Positions 18,039 to 26,926 of a stretch of 64,000 nt of DNA are shown piece by piece. The position numbers and the translations under genes were made by a program. Each line of letters opens with the position of its first letter. The stretch's first letter is position 1. A model generated the notes under the pieces. It searched no databases, was not told the origin of the DNA, and worked only from the letters and a program-made list of their open reading frames with translations. Source of the DNA: Methyloversatilis universalis EHg5 (lineage in GTDB: Bacteria; Pseudomonadota; Gammaproteobacteria; Burkholderiales; Rhodocyclaceae); the NCBI RefSeq assembly GCF_000378945.1, contig NZ_KB900539.1, positions 2,995,234 to 3,059,233 of the forward strand, given 5' to 3'.

Positions 18039-18578
18039 TCAGGCGGCGATCAGCGCCTCTCGGGCACGCCGCGTCTTGCCAGCACGCGCAGGGATATGGC
18101 ACAGGCCGCACACATAACTGGTCTTGGGATCATAGGCATGGGCGACGAAGCGGCCGCCACAGCAGGTGCAGGCGGTGTGCTGCAGAAGCCGGGCGTCGAA
18201 GAAGCGCACCAGGGTCCAGGCGCGAGTGAGGCTCAACACCTCTTCCATGCCGTGGGTCTGCACATGTTCCTGGTACAGCTTGAACGCCTTCACGATGCAG
18301 TCGAGCTGGGTCAGCTTCGAGTTCTGCTTGAAGAAGGAAAAGAAGGCCATGAACAGCGAAGCGTGGATGTTCGGCTGCCAGGTCATGAACCAGTCGGTCG
18401 AAAAGGGCAGCATGCCCTTGGGCGGCGACACGCCCTTCACTTCCTTGTACAGCTTGAGCAGACGCTCACGCGAGAGGTTGGTTTCCGCCTCCAGCAGCTG
18501 CAGGCGGGCGCCCAGTTCGATCAGGCTGACGGCCAGTGCGATTTCGCGGCCTTCCGACACGATGCTCTTGTTTTTCAT
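18039..18578 (-). CDS. flhC: Flagellar transcriptional activator FlhC
   Basis: 179 aa. The four zinc-binding cysteines appear at C137, C140, C157 and C160 (HTACTCCGG; SYVCGLCHIP), the same positions as in E. coli FlhC. It has the typical N-terminal helical part and the TDWFMTWQPN block. With FlhD it forms the FlhD4C2 master activator of flagellar class II genes, including fliA. GGAG precedes the ATG. It lies 14 bases downstream of flhD and ends at a strong terminator. Confidence 0.95.
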   Translation of the reverse strand: MKNKSIVSEGREIALAVSLIELGARLQLLEAETNLSRERLLKLYKEVKGVSPPKGMLPFSTDWFMTWQPNIHASLFMAFFSFFKQNSKLTQLDCIVKAFKLYQEHVQTHGMEEVLSLTRAWTLVRFFDARLLQHTACTCCGGRFVAHAYDPKTSYVCGLCHIPARAGKTRRAREALIAA

Positions 18579-18592
18579 GACCAGGCTCCGGA

Positions 18593-18910
18593 TCAGGACA
18601 CGGCTTCGAGCGGCTGCGCGCAGGCCAGTATGGTCGCGTGCAGATGGGAGGTCGAAGCCTCGCGGCCATGGCTGGACAGCAGGCCGAGCAGCACGCGGTC
18701 GTCAAAGCGGAGGCGGCACAGCATCATGTTGGCGCTCGCCATCTTCAGCACCTGGGCCGGCGACAGCGACTCGATCATGTCGGCCACCTCTTCGCTGACG
18801 CCGAGGCGGAACATCGCCGCATCGCGGTCCTCGCGGATCATCTGCTGCGCGAGCATCAGATAGGCGAGATTCAGTTCGCGGATTTCGTTGAGCAAGCCAG
18901 CGGTTTTCAT
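18593..18910 (-). CDS. flhD: Flagellar transcriptional activator FlhD
   Basis: 105 aa, all helical, with the family features EIRELNLAYLMLAQQMIRED, AAMFRLGVSEEVADMI and LSPAQVLKMA. GGAGGGA precedes the ATG. It is the first gene of flhDC; a palindrome that may be a response-regulator site lies about 125 bases upstream. Confidence 0.94.
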   Translation of the reverse strand: MKTAGLLNEIRELNLAYLMLAQQMIREDRDAAMFRLGVSEEVADMIESLSPAQVLKMASANMMLCRLRFDDRVLLGLLSSHGREASTSHLHATILACAQPLEAVS

Positions 18911-19035
18911 GCTGCGATCCCTCCGTTTTTCCAGGCAGCCAGGCGCCTGTGGACGACTCGCATTCTGCCGACGAGGGCGACAGCGCCCAATCAGGGAGCG
19001 GCGAAACTTGCTGTACGAACGGACGAACGCCTGCC

Positions 19036-19054
19036 TGTAGGAAAAATTCCTACA
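19036..19054. promoter_or_regulatory. Palindrome upstream of flhD, possible LuxR/RcsB-type regulator site
   Basis: TGTAGGAA, AAA, TTCCTACA: 8-base arms around a 3-base centre, in the 233-base gap between flhD and the REC-GGDEF-EAL gene. The core TAGGAAAAATTCCTA resembles the RcsAB box known at the E. coli flhDC promoter. The identity of the binder is inference. Confidence 0.45.
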
Positions 19055-19143
19055 TCCGGCGGACGTACGGGGGGTTGAACGCGCTCGGACGAGCGCGCCT
19101 GACAGTGATTACGGCGGCAGAACAGCGGACTTGAGGACTATTT

Positions 19144-20889
19144 TCATACGTCGAAACCGCCCGCGCGAATGCGCTGTTCCAGCAGCTCGGCATCAACCGG
19201 GCGGGAGAACAGATAGCCCTGGAAGCGGTCGCACTGCTCGCGGCGCAGGAAGCCGTACTGCTCTGGCGTCTCTACCCCTTCGGCTACCGTGGTGAGCCGC
19301 AGGCTGCGCGCCAGCGCGATGATGACGCGGATGATGGCGGCGTCGTCCTCGTCCTCATTGATGTCGCGGACGAAGGACTTGTCTATCTTCACGATGTCGA
19401 TCGGGAAGCGCTTCAGGTAGGACAGCGACGAGTAGCCGGTGCCGAAGTCGTCCATCGAAATGCGCACGCCCATGTTCTTGAGCGCCTTCAGCATGCCGAT
19501 GGTGGTTTCGGCGTCTTTCATCAGCACCGATTCGGTGATTTCCAGCACCAGCTTTTCCGGCGGGAAGCCGGTGTCTTCCAGCGTGGTGCGCACGGTTTCG
19601 AGCAGACGGGGCTGGGCAAACTGAACCGCCGACACATTGACCGAAACCGTCAGATCGTCCATGCCCTGACGGTGCCAGCGCTTGCCCTGGGTGCAGGCTT
19701 CGCGCATGACCCAGGCGCCGATCTCGACGATGAGGCCGGATTCATCGGCCAGCGGAATGAAGCGGTCGGGTGACACCACGCCGCGCTGCGGGTGCTTCCA
19801 GCGCAGCAGCGCCTCGACACCGGACGGACGCCCGGTCTGGCCATTCAGGATGGGCTGGTAGTTCAGGAACAGTTCGCCGCGCTGCACCGCGTGCCGCAGA
19901 TGCGTTTCGAGCACCAGCTTCTCGGCCGAACTGGCGCTCATTTCGCGGGCGTAGAAACTGAGGCCGTTGCCGCCGGAGCGCTTGGCGCTGGCCATCGCGG
20001 CTTCGGCGTTCATGATCAGGGACTGCGCGTCATCGCCATCGTCCGGCGTCATCGCCACACCGACCGAGGCAGTCAGGAACAGTTCGAGACCGTCCTTGAT
20101 GATGGGGGTGGCGAAGGCGTCCATCAGGCGCTGGGCCAGACCGGATGCGAGCGCGCGGGTGGTGCACGCCGGTGCGAACACGCAGAAGCGGTCACCGCTC
20201 AGACGGGCGATCATGGCGCCATCGCCGGCACGCTCGATCAGTCGGCGCACCGCTTCACGCAGCACCGCATTGCCGGCTTCGTAACCGAAGCTGGTGTTGA
20301 TGCGCAGGAAGCGGTCGATATCCACCACGAGCAGCGTGGCGTGGCGCGCCTCGGCGCTGCGGCGCGCGGAGTCGAGCCAGTCGTCGATCTGCGCACGCAA
20401 CAGGGTCTGGTTCGGCAGAGCGGACAGCGTGTCGAAGAAGGCCAGCGCGTGAATGCGCGCATCGGCGGTCTGCACTGCGCGACGGGTTTCCACGCCGCGC
20501 AGTTCGCGTTCGATCACCGGCACCAGACGGGCGATATTGCCCTTCTGGACATAGTCGGCCACGCCATTGCGCATGGCCGAAAAGGCCATGTGGTCGGAAA
20601 TCTTGCCCGAGTAGATGATGAAGGGGATGTCGCGGCCACTGCGGCGCACGACCTCAAGCGCCGACGCGGAATCGAAGCCGGGCATCGCATGGTCGGAAAT
20701 GACCAGGTCCCATTCGCGCTCTTCCAGCGCACGCGCCAGGTCCTGCGCGCTGTCCACGCGCTCTGAATAGGTGTCCAGGCCGCGCGCGCTCAGCTGAGCG
20801 TTCAGCAGGAAGACATCGTCTTCATTGTCTTCGACCATCAACACCTTGATGGTTCTGAAGCCTCCCATCCTGTCCGAGTGACGATCCAT
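19144..20889 (-). CDS. Response regulator with degenerate GGDEF and intact EAL domain (c-di-GMP phosphodiesterase)
   Basis: 581 aa. Receiver domain (about 13-130) with D66 (DLVISDHAMPG). GGDEF domain (about 150-310) in which the active motif reads SGDRF (231-235), so cyclase activity is probably lost. EAL domain (about 325-580) with EAL at 358-360 (GVEALLRWKHP), EITESVLM, MDDFGTGYSSL, KIDKSFV and AEGVET all intact. It should hydrolyse c-di-GMP under phosphorylation control, favouring motility. A sigma-28 promoter (20930-20956) places it in the flagellar regulon. It lies upstream of flhDC on the same strand. Confidence 0.92.
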   Translation of the reverse strand: MDRHSDRMGGFRTIKVLMVEDNEDDVFLLNAQLSARGLDTYSERVDSAQDLARALEEREWDLVISDHAMPGFDSASALEVVRRSGRDIPFIIYSGKISDHMAFSAMRNGVADYVQKGNIARLVPVIERELRGVETRRAVQTADARIHALAFFDTLSALPNQTLLRAQIDDWLDSARRSAEARHATLLVVDIDRFLRINTSFGYEAGNAVLREAVRRLIERAGDGAMIARLSGDRFCVFAPACTTRALASGLAQRLMDAFATPIIKDGLELFLTASVGVAMTPDDGDDAQSLIMNAEAAMASAKRSGGNGLSFYAREMSASSAEKLVLETHLRHAVQRGELFLNYQPILNGQTGRPSGVEALLRWKHPQRGVVSPDRFIPLADESGLIVEIGAWVMREACTQGKRWHRQGMDDLTVSVNVSAVQFAQPRLLETVRTTLEDTGFPPEKLVLEITESVLMKDAETTIGMLKALKNMGVRISMDDFGTGYSSLSYLKRFPIDIVKIDKSFVRDINEDEDDAAIIRVIIALARSLRLTTVAEGVETPEQYGFLRREQCDRFQGYLFSRPVDAELLEQRIRAGGFDV

Positions 20890-20929
20890 TAATACGGGTT
20901 CCGCGTCGTGAGCACGATCAACGGACAGA

Positions 20930-20956
20930 TGGACGGCAATTTCTGCCGAAACTTGA
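20930..20956 (-). promoter_or_regulatory. Sigma-28 (FliA)-type promoter for the REC-GGDEF-EAL gene
   Basis: Minus strand: TCAAGTTT (20949-20956), 11 bases, GCCGTCCA (20930-20937). The -35 block and the GCCG are the same as at motA. The predicted 5' UTR is about 35 nt. Confidence 0.65.
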
Positions 20957-21014
20957 GCGGCGAAGAATGCCGCATGCGGTCAAATTTCTCGCTCGGCGCC
21001 GACCAGAAATCCGT

Positions 21015-22946
21015 TCAGCCAGCGGTGCGTACGCAGTTACGGCCCGCCTTCTTGGCCGCCAGCAAGGCCTGGTCGGCCAGCGTGAGCAATGCGTCGGCAT
21101 CCGGCATGGCGGGCAGTCTTTCGGCCACGCCGACGCTGATCGAGCTCTTCAGCCGCAGGCGCCCGGCCTGTACAGGCACCGCCGCCACGCCGGTCACCAC
21201 GCGCTGGGCACAGGCCTGAGCCTGCTGCAGATCGGTATCCGGGCAGACGATCAGGAATTCGTCGCCACCGGTGCGGCACACCACGTCCTGTGCGCGCATG
21301 CAGGCACGGATGGCCCGTGCGGTCTGTTCGAGTACCCGGTCGGCCACGTCGCGACCATAGGTTTCATTGATCTGCCGGAAGTGGTCGACGTCGATCAGCA
21401 TGCAGGACAGCGCGCGGTTGCTGCGCTGGGCAATGGCCCACTCCTGTCCGATGCGCTCCATCGCATAGCGGCGGTTCGGAAAACCGGTCAGGGCATCGGT
21501 CAGCGACACTTCCTGCAGGCGCCGGTTGCTCACGCCCAGCTCCGCCGCGTAACGACGGATCTCCTCGCGCTCGGTTTCCAGCTCACGCTGCATGCGCACC
21601 AGCCGCTGTCCGGCACGCAGCCGCGCTTCAAGCACGCGCGGCCGCAGTGGCTTGACCATGTAGTCGTCGACACCGGATTCGAAGGCCTCGACCAGCCGCG
21701 CATCCTCTTCATGACTGGTCAGCACGATGATGTAGATGTTCCGCCCCAGTCGGGTCTGGCGCAGCGTACGGGTCAGTTCCAGGCCGTTCATCTGCGGCAT
21801 CATCCAGTCCACCACCATGATGTGGGGCTGGAATTCGAGCGCGCATTCCATGCCGCGCACGCCGTCCTCAGCGGTGGCCACACGGTAGCCGCCGCGCACC
21901 AGCAGGGTCTGCAGCGTCAGCCGGGTGGCGGCGTCGTCTTCCACCACCAGCACGCGCAGGCCGTCGCCACCCGGAGCGTCGTTGGCCGCAGGGCCGATCG
22001 GGGCAGATGGCGGCTCGGGCTGTACTTCGAGCACGGGTTCGGGCGATGCAGAAAGACCCGGCAGCGTGTAGGCATCGACCGGCAGCATGGCCGACCATTC
22101 CTTCCAGTCGGCCGCGACGTCCTCGTACAGCGCGGAAACCTGTTCCGGCACCCACTCCATGCGGGCCGCCAGCGCGCGCGCGGCATCGAGCGCCGCACCG
22201 CGACTGAGGTCGTCGGTCATGCAGGCGTTTTCGAGCGCCCGTGCCAGACCGAGTGCGAGCGTGAGACTGTATTCGCGCGACACTTCGCCGGCCGGCAGCG
22301 ACAGCGCAGATTCATGGCGCAGCACGGCCGCCACGAAAAAGCGCGGCATGCCCCAGTCGGCGAGCATGGCCGCACTGAGTTCGACATGCGTCATCGCGAA
22401 CGCCTGGCGTTCGAGATCGAGCAGCGCCAGCGGGTCGCCGCGCGCCTCGTCCAGCACGCGCGAATACTGGGCAGGGAACACGCTGGCCAGCCCGAGCGCG
22501 CCGATGCCGGCCAGCAACCCGACGCTGAAGCTTTCCTCCACGCCGGCGGTGCGCAGCCGGGTCAGTATCCGCTGCATCGCGATGGCCCGGATGACCGAGC
22601 CGGTCCAGAAACGCGCGTAAGGGAAGCTGCGACACAGGCCTTCGCCGCTGCTCGATATCAGCGAAAAGCCCATCGCGAGATTGCGCACCGCCGCCATGCC
22701 CAGCACCGCGAGCGCATCGCGCAGCGCCACCACCGGGCGTGCCCCCGGCGCCAGCGTGCCGTTGGCGGCGCGCACCAGACGGCCGACCAGCGCCGGGTCG
22801 CCCTGCACCAGACGTGCAAGTTCGGCCAGCGAAGCATCGCCGCGCTGGCTCATGCGGGCGATCGACAGCGCGATGCCCTTGGGCGAAGGCAGTTCGCCTG
22901 CGGCCTTGATTTCCTCGAAGCGCTGGGTGTCGATCAGATCGTTCAT
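21015..22946 (-). CDS. HDOD - receiver - GGDEF protein (diguanylate cyclase)
   Basis: 643 aa from the ATG at 22944-22946 (a TTG three codons earlier is possible). HDOD domain in the N-terminal third (GELPSPKGIALSIARMSQRG; AVLGMAAVRNLAMGFSL). An Ala/Pro-rich linker precedes a receiver domain (LRVLVVEDDAATRLTL; phospho-acceptor in MVVDWMMPQMNG; K in DYMVKPLRP). The C-terminal GGDEF domain has an intact motif (CRTGGDEFLIV) and LTDALTGFPNRRY. It should make c-di-GMP, opposing the neighbouring EAL protein. A sigma-28-like promoter with 12-base spacing lies upstream. Confidence 0.92.
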   Translation of the reverse strand: MNDLIDTQRFEEIKAAGELPSPKGIALSIARMSQRGDASLAELARLVQGDPALVGRLVRAANGTLAPGARPVVALRDALAVLGMAAVRNLAMGFSLISSSGEGLCRSFPYARFWTGSVIRAIAMQRILTRLRTAGVEESFSVGLLAGIGALGLASVFPAQYSRVLDEARGDPLALLDLERQAFAMTHVELSAAMLADWGMPRFFVAAVLRHESALSLPAGEVSREYSLTLALGLARALENACMTDDLSRGAALDAARALAARMEWVPEQVSALYEDVAADWKEWSAMLPVDAYTLPGLSASPEPVLEVQPEPPSAPIGPAANDAPGGDGLRVLVVEDDAATRLTLQTLLVRGGYRVATAEDGVRGMECALEFQPHIMVVDWMMPQMNGLELTRTLRQTRLGRNIYIIVLTSHEEDARLVEAFESGVDDYMVKPLRPRVLEARLRAGQRLVRMQRELETEREEIRRYAAELGVSNRRLQEVSLTDALTGFPNRRYAMERIGQEWAIAQRSNRALSCMLIDVDHFRQINETYGRDVADRVLEQTARAIRACMRAQDVVCRTGGDEFLIVCPDTDLQQAQACAQRVVTGVAAVPVQAGRLRLKSSISVGVAERLPAMPDADALLTLADQALLAAKKAGRNCVRTAG

Positions 22947-22977
22947 GCGTGGCAACTGGAATCCGGCATACGGAATG

Positions 22978-23005
22978 CTTACGGCCGGGGCGACGGAGCA
23001 CTTGA
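22978..23005 (-). promoter_or_regulatory. Possible sigma-28 (FliA)-type promoter for the HDOD-REC-GGDEF gene
   Basis: Minus strand: TCAAGTGC (22998-23005), 12 bases, GCCGTAAG (22978-22985), 32 bases before the ATG. Spacing is one base longer than the best sites, as at cheW. Confidence 0.45.
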
Positions 23006-23074
23006 GGGCACGCCGTCGGTCGCGGGAGGCTAAACTCCGGGCTTGAACGAAAAAACATGCAGGAAAACAGACAG

Positions 23075-23614
23075 ATGAAGTATTGCGCCCAGTGTGGAGG
23101 CAAGGTCGAACTGAAGGTGCCGGACGGCGACAACCGGCCGCGTCACGTATGCATGGACTGTGGCCGGATCCATTACCTGAATCCGCGCCTGATCGTGGGC
23201 ACGCTGCCGGTCTGGCAGGACAAAGTGCTGCTGTGCCGGCGGGCGATCGAACCCCGGCAGGGTTACTGGACGCTGCCGGCCGGTTTCATGGAGAACGGCG
23301 AAAGCGCCGCCGACGGCGCTCAGCGCGAAACCCTCGAAGAGGCGTGCGCACGGGTCCGGGTGCTGGATCCCTATACGCTGGTCAGCGTGCCCTTCATCGA
23401 CCAGCTCCACCTGCTGTTCCGGGCCGAACTGCTGGACCTCGATTTCGCGCCGGGCCCCGAATCGCTGGAGGTGAGGCTGTTCGATGAAGCCGACATTCCG
23501 TGGAACGAACTGGCGTTCCGCAGCGTAACGCTGACGCTGCGCGCCTTTTTCGATGAGCGCCGCAGCGGTCGCTTCGGCGTGCACCACATCAGCCTGCCGC
23601 CGATCGAACGTTGA
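23075..23614 (+). CDS. Zinc-ribbon Nudix hydrolase (NudC/ADP-ribose type)
   Basis: 179 aa from the ATG at 23075, chosen because AGGAAA lies 9 bases upstream; the ATG at 23057 has no ribosome site. An N-terminal zinc ribbon (CAQC ... CMDC) is followed by a Nudix domain with the box GFMENGESAADGAQRETLEE(A) (G-x5-E-x7-REUXEE). It hydrolyses a nucleoside-diphosphate-linked compound; NADH or ADP-ribose are typical substrates of zinc-ribbon members. It is divergent from the GGDEF gene and convergent with the MASE1 kinase gene. Confidence 0.88.
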   Translation: MKYCAQCGGKVELKVPDGDNRPRHVCMDCGRIHYLNPRLIVGTLPVWQDKVLLCRRAIEPRQGYWTLPAGFMENGESAADGAQRETLEEACARVRVLDPYTLVSVPFIDQLHLLFRAELLDLDFAPGPESLEVRLFDEADIPWNELAFRSVTLTLRAFFDERRSGRFGVHHISLPPIER

Positions 23615-23638
23615 ATCCGGGCCTGAGCTGCCCGGGAC

Positions 23639-26104
23639 TCAGCCGGTCGTCACCGCATCGCTGCCCGACGCACCGAAACTGAAACTGAAGGTGGCGCCCT
23701 GCCCCGGCACGCCGTCGGCCGCCACCTGACCGCCGTGCAGGCGGATCGCGCGCTGCACGATGGCCAGGCCGATGCCGCCACCGTCGAATTCGCGGTTGTT
23801 GTGCAGGCGCTGGAAAGGCGCAAACAGCCGGCCGACATAGGTCATGTCGAAGCCTGCTCCGTTGTCGCGCACGTAGTAGCCTGTCTGTCCGCCGACCGGC
23901 GCCTGGCCCAGTTCGATGCAGGGCTGCGGCTGCAGCCGGGTGAACTTCCATGCATTGCGCAACAGGTTTTCGAGCACCACCCGCGCCAGCCCCGGATCGG
24001 CATCGACCCACAACCCCTCCGGAATCACCCACTGTATCCGTCGCTCCGGCGCCTCGGCCTCAAGTTCGCGCGCGATGTCGCGTGCGAAATCCGACAGATT
24101 GATCAGGGTGCGGCGTACCTCGGCGCGGGACACCCGCGACAGTTCCAGCAGGTCGTCGATCAGTTCGCCCATGCGCTGGCTGTTGCGGCGGATGCGCGAC
24201 AGGTATTCGCGGCCCTGTTCGTCCAGCAGATCGCCGTAATCCTCGACCAGCAGCCGCGAAAAGCCGTCCAGCGCGCGCAGCGGTGCACGCAGGTCGTGCG
24301 ACACCGAATAGCTGAACGCCTCCAGCTCCTTGATCGCCGATTCCAGTGCCACCGTGCGTTCGCCGACACGGCGTTCCAGTTCATCGTTCTGCAGGCGCAC
24401 GTTGTCCACCTTCTCCGCCTGCAGCCGGATCGCCTCGCGCAGCGCGGTCACGTCGCGCCTGACCGACACCAGTCCGGTGAATTCGCCATCGTCGTCGCTG
24501 AGCGGAATCACGCTCACCTCATAGGTGCGCGGATCGTTGCCGGCCAGGTCAAGCACCTCCTCCCCCTCGTAAGGACGACGGGTACGCGCGACTTCTTCGG
24601 CGATGGCGTGATGCCGGCGCAGTACCTCGGTCATTGAAGGGAGGTAGGCGGCCAGCTCTTCGCTGGTCGCTCCCAGCCAGGCGGTCTTCTTCAGGCAGCG
24701 GGTATCGAGCAGCGCCCGGTTGGCCAGCCGCCAGCGCAGGTGACGGTCCTTCAGCACGATCAGTTCGGGCAGCGCATCGACCAGCGCGCGCAGCCTGAAC
24801 TCCTCTTCGCGCAGGGCTTCGCGCGCCTGCATTTCCGCTGAAATGTCGCGACTGGCGCCGCGGTAGCCGGAGAAATTGCCACTGGCGCCAAACACCGGTT
24901 CGCCGGACGAAGCCAGATAGCGCCAGCGGTTGCCGTCGCGCCGGCGCGACAGGAAGTCACGGAAAGCTTCATGACGTTCCAGCGTCTGCCGCAGCATGCC
25001 CCAGGGCAAGGTGAGTGCCTCTTCACCCGGAATCTCCCAGGGGGCACAACCGTCGAGTTCGGCATCACCGAAATGCACGCCGGTCAGTTCGTCCGGCAGC
25101 CGGTGGTAGCGCAGATCGGCATCCAGTTCCCAGTGCCAGTCGGAAGACAGCAACGTGAGGGCCCGGAAGTGGGATTCGCGTTCGCGCAGCGCGCGTCGCG
25201 CCGCCTGCTTTTCCGACATCGCGGCACCGATGAACAGTGCGGTCGCGGCGGTCAACATGATCAGCCCGTGCAGCACCAGCAGCTGCACCTGCATCGAATG
25301 CGGGCTGAACGGCGAGGTACCGCTGACGGTGCCGGCCAGCGCGGTGAGCGAGGCGATCAGGAAGGCCGACCAGCCGACCCGGGGCGCAAAGCGCAGCGCC
25401 ACCCACACCACCAGCGGCAGCGCCATGTAGAGCTGCAGCATCGGATCCGGAAACAGCGTTACGCCGGAAAAGCTCACCGCCAGCAGGCCAAGCAGACCAC
25501 CGACCACCAGCAGTTGTTCGAACGCGCGCTTGCGCAGCTGGGCGAACGGGCGGCCGGACGACCAGGCCAGCAGCGGCAGCAGACTGACCAGGGTACCCAG
25601 TGCGTCGGACAGCCACAGCGCCGAGCCCTGCTCCAGCCAGCGTGCCGCCGGCAGCCCCTGCCCCAGTACGCTGCCGGCCACCGACGCGGCGGCACTGGGC
25701 ACCGCCGACAGGTAGATGAAGGCCAGCAGCTTGAGCGCCCCGTCAGTACGTTCAATCAGATCTTCGCTGCGTCCGGCGTAGCGGCGCAGCAATGCGGCAC
25801 ACAGCCAGGGCGCGAACACCTGGCCTGCGGCGTGAAACAGCGTGCCCACCACCCCGTGCCCGGCCAGCAGCGCCGACGCCGTCACGCCGGCCAGCACGCC
25901 CGGCAGATTGCGGATGCCGCCATGCAGCAGCGCGAAAGTGGCCAGCCCCATGGGCGCCCACATCGGCATCAGACCCGAAACCGGATCCCGCAGCCGCGCA
26001 CTCAGCGCGGCAAGCAGGCAATAGGCGACCGCGACCAGCAGATTGATCGCCAGCCGGTGCGCACCGCCCTGACCGCCGGCAGAAGCCTGTTCCGGCTGGT
26101 TCAT
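23639..26104 (-). CDS. MASE1-PAS hybrid membrane sensor histidine kinase
   Basis: 821 aa from the ATG at 26102-26104 with GGAG 8 bases upstream. The N-terminal half (about 20-300) is a MASE1-type membrane sensor with about eight TM helices (SGLMPMWAPMGLATFALLHG). Two PAS domains follow (ALTLLSSDWHWELDADLRYH; ELIVLKDRHLRWRLANRALL), then HisKA (SYSVSHDLRAPLRALDGFSR) with the phospho-acceptor His, and HATPase_c (VLENLLRNAWKFTRL; VRDNGAGFDMTYV). No receiver domain and no adjacent response regulator, so the partner is unknown. Convergent with the Nudix gene; divergent from the Rieske gene. Confidence 0.92.
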   Translation of the reverse strand: MNQPEQASAGGQGGAHRLAINLLVAVAYCLLAALSARLRDPVSGLMPMWAPMGLATFALLHGGIRNLPGVLAGVTASALLAGHGVVGTLFHAAGQVFAPWLCAALLRRYAGRSEDLIERTDGALKLLAFIYLSAVPSAAASVAGSVLGQGLPAARWLEQGSALWLSDALGTLVSLLPLLAWSSGRPFAQLRKRAFEQLLVVGGLLGLLAVSFSGVTLFPDPMLQLYMALPLVVWVALRFAPRVGWSAFLIASLTALAGTVSGTSPFSPHSMQVQLLVLHGLIMLTAATALFIGAAMSEKQAARRALRERESHFRALTLLSSDWHWELDADLRYHRLPDELTGVHFGDAELDGCAPWEIPGEEALTLPWGMLRQTLERHEAFRDFLSRRRDGNRWRYLASSGEPVFGASGNFSGYRGASRDISAEMQAREALREEEFRLRALVDALPELIVLKDRHLRWRLANRALLDTRCLKKTAWLGATSEELAAYLPSMTEVLRRHHAIAEEVARTRRPYEGEEVLDLAGNDPRTYEVSVIPLSDDDGEFTGLVSVRRDVTALREAIRLQAEKVDNVRLQNDELERRVGERTVALESAIKELEAFSYSVSHDLRAPLRALDGFSRLLVEDYGDLLDEQGREYLSRIRRNSQRMGELIDDLLELSRVSRAEVRRTLINLSDFARDIARELEAEAPERRIQWVIPEGLWVDADPGLARVVLENLLRNAWKFTRLQPQPCIELGQAPVGGQTGYYVRDNGAGFDMTYVGRLFAPFQRLHNNREFDGGGIGLAIVQRAIRLHGGQVAADGVPGQGATFSFSFGASGSDAVTTG

Positions 26105-26202
26105 GCGCGGCACTCCGGACGACCGATGCCGGCTTGACTAAAGGGGCGGCCCTTTCTAGTTTTCAACGACTGCCGCACGAAACATTCCTGTGGAGCGTGG
26201 TG

Positions 26203-26901
26203 ATGGAACGACGTCGATTCATCACCGCATGCGGTGCCGCATGCGGAATGGCCGGACTGCACTGGCCTGCGGAGGCTGCGGTGGCGCGGAGCTTTCCCCG
26301 CAGTGTGCTCACCGATGCGCACGACAGACCGCTGAAAGCATCGACGCTGCAGATCGGCCGCAACTACGTTTTTCCCTGGCCTTATCCAGCAACGCCCTGC
26401 TTCCTGCTGGATCTGGGCAGGAAGATAGACGGCCGCGATGACCTGCGCACGGCCGACGGGCAGCGCTACGACTGGCCGGGCGGTGTCGGTCCCCGGCAAT
26501 CTGTCGTCGCCTACTCGGCAATATGCTCGCACAAGCTGACGCATCCGACACGCGATATCAGCTTCATTGCCTATCGCGAACAGGGCACGCCGCACAGCCG
26601 GCACGCCCGGGTGATTCACTGCTGTTCCGAACACAGCCAGTTCGACCCGGCCGCGGGTGCCCGCGTGCTGGACGGGCCGGCGCCGCAGCCGCTGGCCGCC
26701 GTCGTGCTCGACTATGACGCGGAGCGCGACGAACTGAGCGCGATCGGCACGCTGGGCAATGTGCTGTTCGACCGCTTCTTTGAAACCTTCGGCTTCCGGC
26801 TCGCGCTGGAACACGGCGGCGAGCGCGCCGCACGTCCGGTGGGCCCGACCACCCGGGTGCTCGGCATGGATCAGTTCTGCCGGCAGCAAGTGCGCTGCTG
26901 A
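26203..26901 (+). CDS. Rieske [2Fe-2S] protein with Tat-like signal
   Basis: 232 aa from the ATG at 26203 with GGAG 9 bases upstream. The N-terminus MERRRFITACGAACGMAG resembles a twin-arginine signal, consistent with export of a folded Fe-S protein. Rieske ligand motifs are visible: CxH in YSAICSHKLTHP and CxxH in CCSEHSQFDP. It is not accompanied by cytochrome b/c1 or dioxygenase genes, so the electron partner is unknown. Confidence 0.8.
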   Translation: MERRRFITACGAACGMAGLHWPAEAAVARSFPRSVLTDAHDRPLKASTLQIGRNYVFPWPYPATPCFLLDLGRKIDGRDDLRTADGQRYDWPGGVGPRQSVVAYSAICSHKLTHPTRDISFIAYREQGTPHSRHARVIHCCSEHSQFDPAAGARVLDGPAPQPLAAVVLDYDAERDELSAIGTLGNVLFDRFFETFGFRLALEHGGERAARPVGPTTRVLGMDQFCRQQVRC

Positions 26902-26926
26902 GCGTACGCAGGAAGACTGAATTTCG

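Noticed and set aside
23616-23637. Hairpin CCGGGC / GCCCGG between the convergent Nudix and MASE1 kinase genes
   Set aside because: Only 6 bp of stem and no T-run; too weak to call a terminator.
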